A DNA stretch of 64,000 bases from Paraburkholderia eburnea (lineage in GTDB: Bacteria; Pseudomonadota; Gammaproteobacteria; Burkholderiales; Burkholderiaceae), in assembly GCF_002917095.1 (NCBI RefSeq), contig NZ_PQGA01000008.1:210742-274741 (forward strand), in the 5' to 3' direction. The position numbers and the translations under genes are program-made. Positions within the stretch are counted from its first letter, which is position 1. Each line of letters begins with the position of its first letter. Shown here one piece after another: positions 61,495-64,000 of the stretch. The notes under the pieces were generated by a model. The model saw only the letters and a list, made by a program, of their open reading frames with translations, made no database searches and was not told the DNA's origin.

Positions 61495-61680
61495 TTGAGA
61501 TGGTTCCCCGGGAGGGGATCAAAAGGGAACGCAGGCAAGGCGCACGCGCCTTCAATCTGCGGCTGCCCCCGCAACTGTGAACGGCGAGTCCGCGCCACAC
61601 GCGCCACTGGGAACCTGCACGGGTCACCGGGAAGGCCGGCACGGACGACGACCCGCGAGCCAGGAGACCTGCCATCGACC
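61495..61680 (+). ncRNA. Cobalamin (B12) riboswitch upstream of btuB
   Basis: The order of conserved blocks fits the adenosylcobalamin riboswitch: AAGGGAACGCAGG, GCCCCCGCAACTGTGA, GGCGAGTCCGCGCCAC, GCCACTGG, CACCGGGAAGGC, GACGACCCGCGAGCC and the B12 box AGCCAGGAGACCTGCC at 61658-61673. It ends about 105 bp before the btuB start and would shut off btuB expression when cobalamin is plentiful. Confidence 0.95.
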
Positions 61681-61781
61681 GAGGTCCAAGCAGCCGCAAC
61701 GGGCGGGGTGTCCCGATGCGCCAGGCGCCGCCCGTGCGCGGCCGCCCGTTGCAAGGACAGCCCGACCTCAGGAACCGTTTC

Positions 61782-63728
61782 ATGTCCACCGAGTTTCCCT
61801 TAGCCGCCACGCGAAGCGGCCTGCGCCATCGCGCCGCCAGCACGTATCTGGCTTTCGTCGTCTCTGGCATTGCAGCCTGTGCCTGGCAAAGCGCGCACGC
61901 CGACGACACCACGCTGCCCAACATCCTCGTGACCGGCGACACGCAGCATCTGCCGCAGTCGTTCGACGGCCGTTACGCGAGCACCCAGGTGCTCACGCGC
62001 ACGGACCTCGACCGCCTCTCGCCCGCCGACCCGAGCATCACCCAGGCGCTCGCGACGCTGCCGGGCGTGACGGTCGTGCAAAACGGCGGCCCCGGCTCGC
62101 TCGCGACGGTGAGCATTCGCGGCTCGTCGGCCAGCCAGGTGGCCGTGTTCATCGACGGCATCCGTATCGGCTCCGCGACGACTGGCACCGCTGAATGGGC
62201 CGACCTGCCGACCTCGGCATTCGATCGCGTCGAAGTGATCTCGGGGCCAGCCGCGGCGTCGTTCGGCGCCGATGCAATGGGCGGCGTGATCCAGCTCTTC
62301 ACGCGCCACGCCTCGAACCTGCCGAACCAGACCACGGTGTCGTTCGGCGGCGGCTCGAACAAGACCTTCGACACGCAGTTGCGCACCTCGGGCACCGTGC
62401 CCTCGACGGGGCCGCTCGCGGCGCTGGGCGGCCTGACCTACTCGCTGGGCCTGCACGACTACAACACGGCGGGCATCGACGCCACGCAGCCCGGCGCCTA
62501 TGGCCACGAGGACGGCCGCAATCCGTATCACGCGCAGGATCTGGATGCGCGCCTGGGTTACGCGCGCGACAACTGGTCGATTTCGACCTTCATGCTCTAC
62601 CACCGTTCCGACCTGTCCTATGACAACCTGGGCGGCGCGGACCGCCAACTCGACCATCAACTCACGACAGGCCTCGCGTTCCACCTCGATATCACGCCGG
62701 ACACGCAGTTCGATCAATCGATAGGCTACGCGAACGATCGCCAGTTTATCTACGCGAACGATCCTGCTGTCGCGACCGATCAAATCGATTCGACGCGGCT
62801 GAGTACGTCGACATCGATCACGCATCAAGAAGCAGGGCATACGTTATTTGGCCTGCCTCTTTCCGGCGAAACAAAGCTGGCTTATGACTTCACGCGCGAG
62901 CAGGCGTATTTGCCTGTCGATATCCCGAGCGGCCTGCCGGCGCGCTACGACTCCGCCGCGTCGCTGCACCAGGCGGCGACGCTTGGAGACGTGACGCTAT
63001 TTCTCGCGGGGCGTCATGAAGTCGTGCAGGGGAAGTCTGTGAATACCGGCAACGCGGCGCTCTCGTGGGCGATTACGCCGGTGTACACGGCGCGTGTGTC
63101 GTATGGCAATGCGTTCCGTCTGCCGACGTTTAACGACCTCTATTATCCTGGCTATTCGAATCCGGATCTATTGCCGGAGCGTAGCGATACGGTCGAGGCT
63201 GCGCTCGATGCCAATACCGTTTTGGGTACTTTCACGGCGGCTGTTTACGACACGCGTGTGCACGATCTGATCACTTATGATTCGCAGACTTTTTTGCCCG
63301 TGAACGTGGTGCGCGCGCATATTCAGGGCATCGATCTTTCGTATAAGGGGATGCTTGGGAAGGCTACGCCTGTGAGTCTCGCGGTGGGATTTTTGAATCC
63401 GCAGGACGAGACGGATCAGACGTGGTTGAATCGCCGCCCACGACAAACCGCGAGTCTGAGCATCGATCACACTTGGGATGAGTTTCATCTGCATGCGTTG
63501 AGTACGGGTGCTTCGCTGTTATATAACGGCTCGACGTTTGATGATCAGCTCAATTCGGTTTATTTGCCTTCGTTCCTTACGGTGAGTCTGCGTGCGTCGT
63601 ATCAGGTTAATGCTCATCTGGTGCTTTCTGCTTCGATTGCCAATCTTTTCAATCGGCAGTATGTGACGGCTTATGGGTATAACTCGCTCGGGCGGACTGC
63701 GTTTGGGAAGGTGAGTTATACGTTCTGA
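61782..63728 (+). CDS. btuB: Vitamin B12 outer-membrane receptor
   Basis: A 648-residue TonB-dependent receptor importing cobalamin. A signal peptide ends near residue 41 (CAWQSAHA). The TonB box is LPNILVTG. The plug has LATLPGVTVVQNGGPGSLATVSIRGSSASQ-type features and VEVISGPAAASFGADAMGG. The barrel ends in TAFGKVSYTF with the terminal Phe. The upstream B12 riboswitch identifies the substrate. From about 62.7 kb codon use becomes much less GC-rich at third positions up to the stop, 26 bp before a repeat element. Confidence 0.93.
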   Translation: MSTEFPLAATRSGLRHRAASTYLAFVVSGIAACAWQSAHADDTTLPNILVTGDTQHLPQSFDGRYASTQVLTRTDLDRLSPADPSITQALATLPGVTVVQNGGPGSLATVSIRGSSASQVAVFIDGIRIGSATTGTAEWADLPTSAFDRVEVISGPAAASFGADAMGGVIQLFTRHASNLPNQTTVSFGGGSNKTFDTQLRTSGTVPSTGPLAALGGLTYSLGLHDYNTAGIDATQPGAYGHEDGRNPYHAQDLDARLGYARDNWSISTFMLYHRSDLSYDNLGGADRQLDHQLTTGLAFHLDITPDTQFDQSIGYANDRQFIYANDPAVATDQIDSTRLSTSTSITHQEAGHTLFGLPLSGETKLAYDFTREQAYLPVDIPSGLPARYDSAASLHQAATLGDVTLFLAGRHEVVQGKSVNTGNAALSWAITPVYTARVSYGNAFRLPTFNDLYYPGYSNPDLLPERSDTVEAALDANTVLGTFTAAVYDTRVHDLITYDSQTFLPVNVVRAHIQGIDLSYKGMLGKATPVSLAVGFLNPQDETDQTWLNRRPRQTASLSIDHTWDEFHLHALSTGASLLYNGSTFDDQLNSVYLPSFLTVSLRASYQVNAHLVLSASIANLFNRQYVTAYGYNSLGRTAFGKVSYTF

Positions 63729-63754
63729 TCTGGTGCTTGTGGTTTTTTGTCGTT

Positions 63755-64000
63755 GTTCTTGGGGGTTGGCATTTCCTTGTGATCGTGTCGGTATGCCAGT
63801 GTTGCCCCTGTGCGGGGCGGCACTTACTTTCTTTGCGGCGGCAAAGAAAGTAAGCAAAGAAAGCCGCTCACACCGCCAATGTGACGCAGTTCACCACTCG
63901 CCCACCAGCGGAGTGGTGACTGGGCATTGCTCGCTTGTCGCGCCTTAAATCGGAGTGACAAAGGACTCATTCATCCCGCTGCTCGCTACGCGCGCAGCGG
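63755..64000. repeat. Large inverted-repeat element, copy 2 (cut by the window end)
   Basis: Nearly identical to 56423-56670: it has the same left arm with the perfect hairpin at 63823-63854 and the same core sequence up to the last base. It differs by a few substitutions and a one-base gap near the start. It begins 26 bp after the btuB stop, as copy 1 begins six bases after the reductase stop. The right arm is outside the window. Confidence 0.88.

Overview
The window looks like part of a Paraburkholderia/Caballeronia-type (Burkholderiaceae) genome. It is GC-rich with strong G/C at third codon positions. It carries Burkholderia-style gene families: a trimeric porin with an N-terminal Gln-Ser-Ser-Val-Thr start, many LysR/AraC regulators, POT and NCS1 permeases, a HiPIP, and a histone-H1-like/RHH protein. 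I see no rRNA, tRNA, CRISPR array, plasmid origin or prophage block. Genus-level assignment is inference.

Layout. (1) 1-1300: the N-terminal part of a TonB-dependent siderophore receptor and a TetR regulator. (2) 1.8-12.8 kb, all on the minus strand: an apparently complete trans-4-hydroxy-L-proline catabolic cluster. It holds the epimerase, a three-subunit flavin/Fe-S dehydrogenase, the pyrroline-hydroxycarboxylate deaminase, a ketoglutarate-semialdehyde dehydrogenase, an APC permease, a periplasmic binding protein and a PAS-AraC regulator. The start of a second epimerase gene survives as a fossil upstream of the deaminase gene. (3) 13.2-14.5 kb: a MarR regulator convergent with an enoyl-CoA hydratase; both promoters carry the same palindrome. 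(4) 14.6-17.4 kb: a lower-GC, gene-poor stretch with an acyltransferase-3 gene that ends in a hexamer repeat, and remnants of MFS and oligopeptide ABC genes. (5) 17.5-26.4 kb: an XRE-cupin regulator divergent from a POT peptide transporter (with a small upstream reading frame), two LysR genes, a quinone-reductase-like gene, an ABM monooxygenase, a FAD phenol-type hydroxylase and a membrane protein. (6) 26.6-36.3 kb: an AraC gene, then an operon with a CMD protein, an acyl-CoA-dehydrogenase-like flavoprotein, an NMT1/sulfonate-type ABC transporter and a DszA/NtaA-type FMN monooxygenase. This is followed by a Tat-exported molybdenum sulfite dehydrogenase and its cytochrome c. Together they suggest organosulfur scavenging with periplasmic sulfite oxidation. 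(7) 36.4-47.2 kb: housekeeping and miscellaneous genes, including HAD, YaiI, GH63, a debranching enzyme, FKBP, ankyrin, H1/RHH and HiPIP proteins. (8) 47.4-60.0 kb: a quaternary-ammonium island with a GbcA-like and a CntA-like Rieske oxygenase, one CntB-like reductase, a semialdehyde dehydrogenase, an NCS1 permease, a porin, a LysR gene, an XRE-PAS regulator and a D-malate/tartrate dehydrogenase. (9) 60.0-64.0 kb: IS remnants, then a cobalamin riboswitch controlling btuB.

The most unusual non-coding structure is a ~540-bp element at 56.4-57.0 kb. It has ~175-bp inverted arms, each containing a perfect 14-15-bp hairpin, and encodes no transposase. A second copy begins right after btuB and runs off the window. 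In both genes that precede a copy, synonymous G/C preference falls markedly toward the element.
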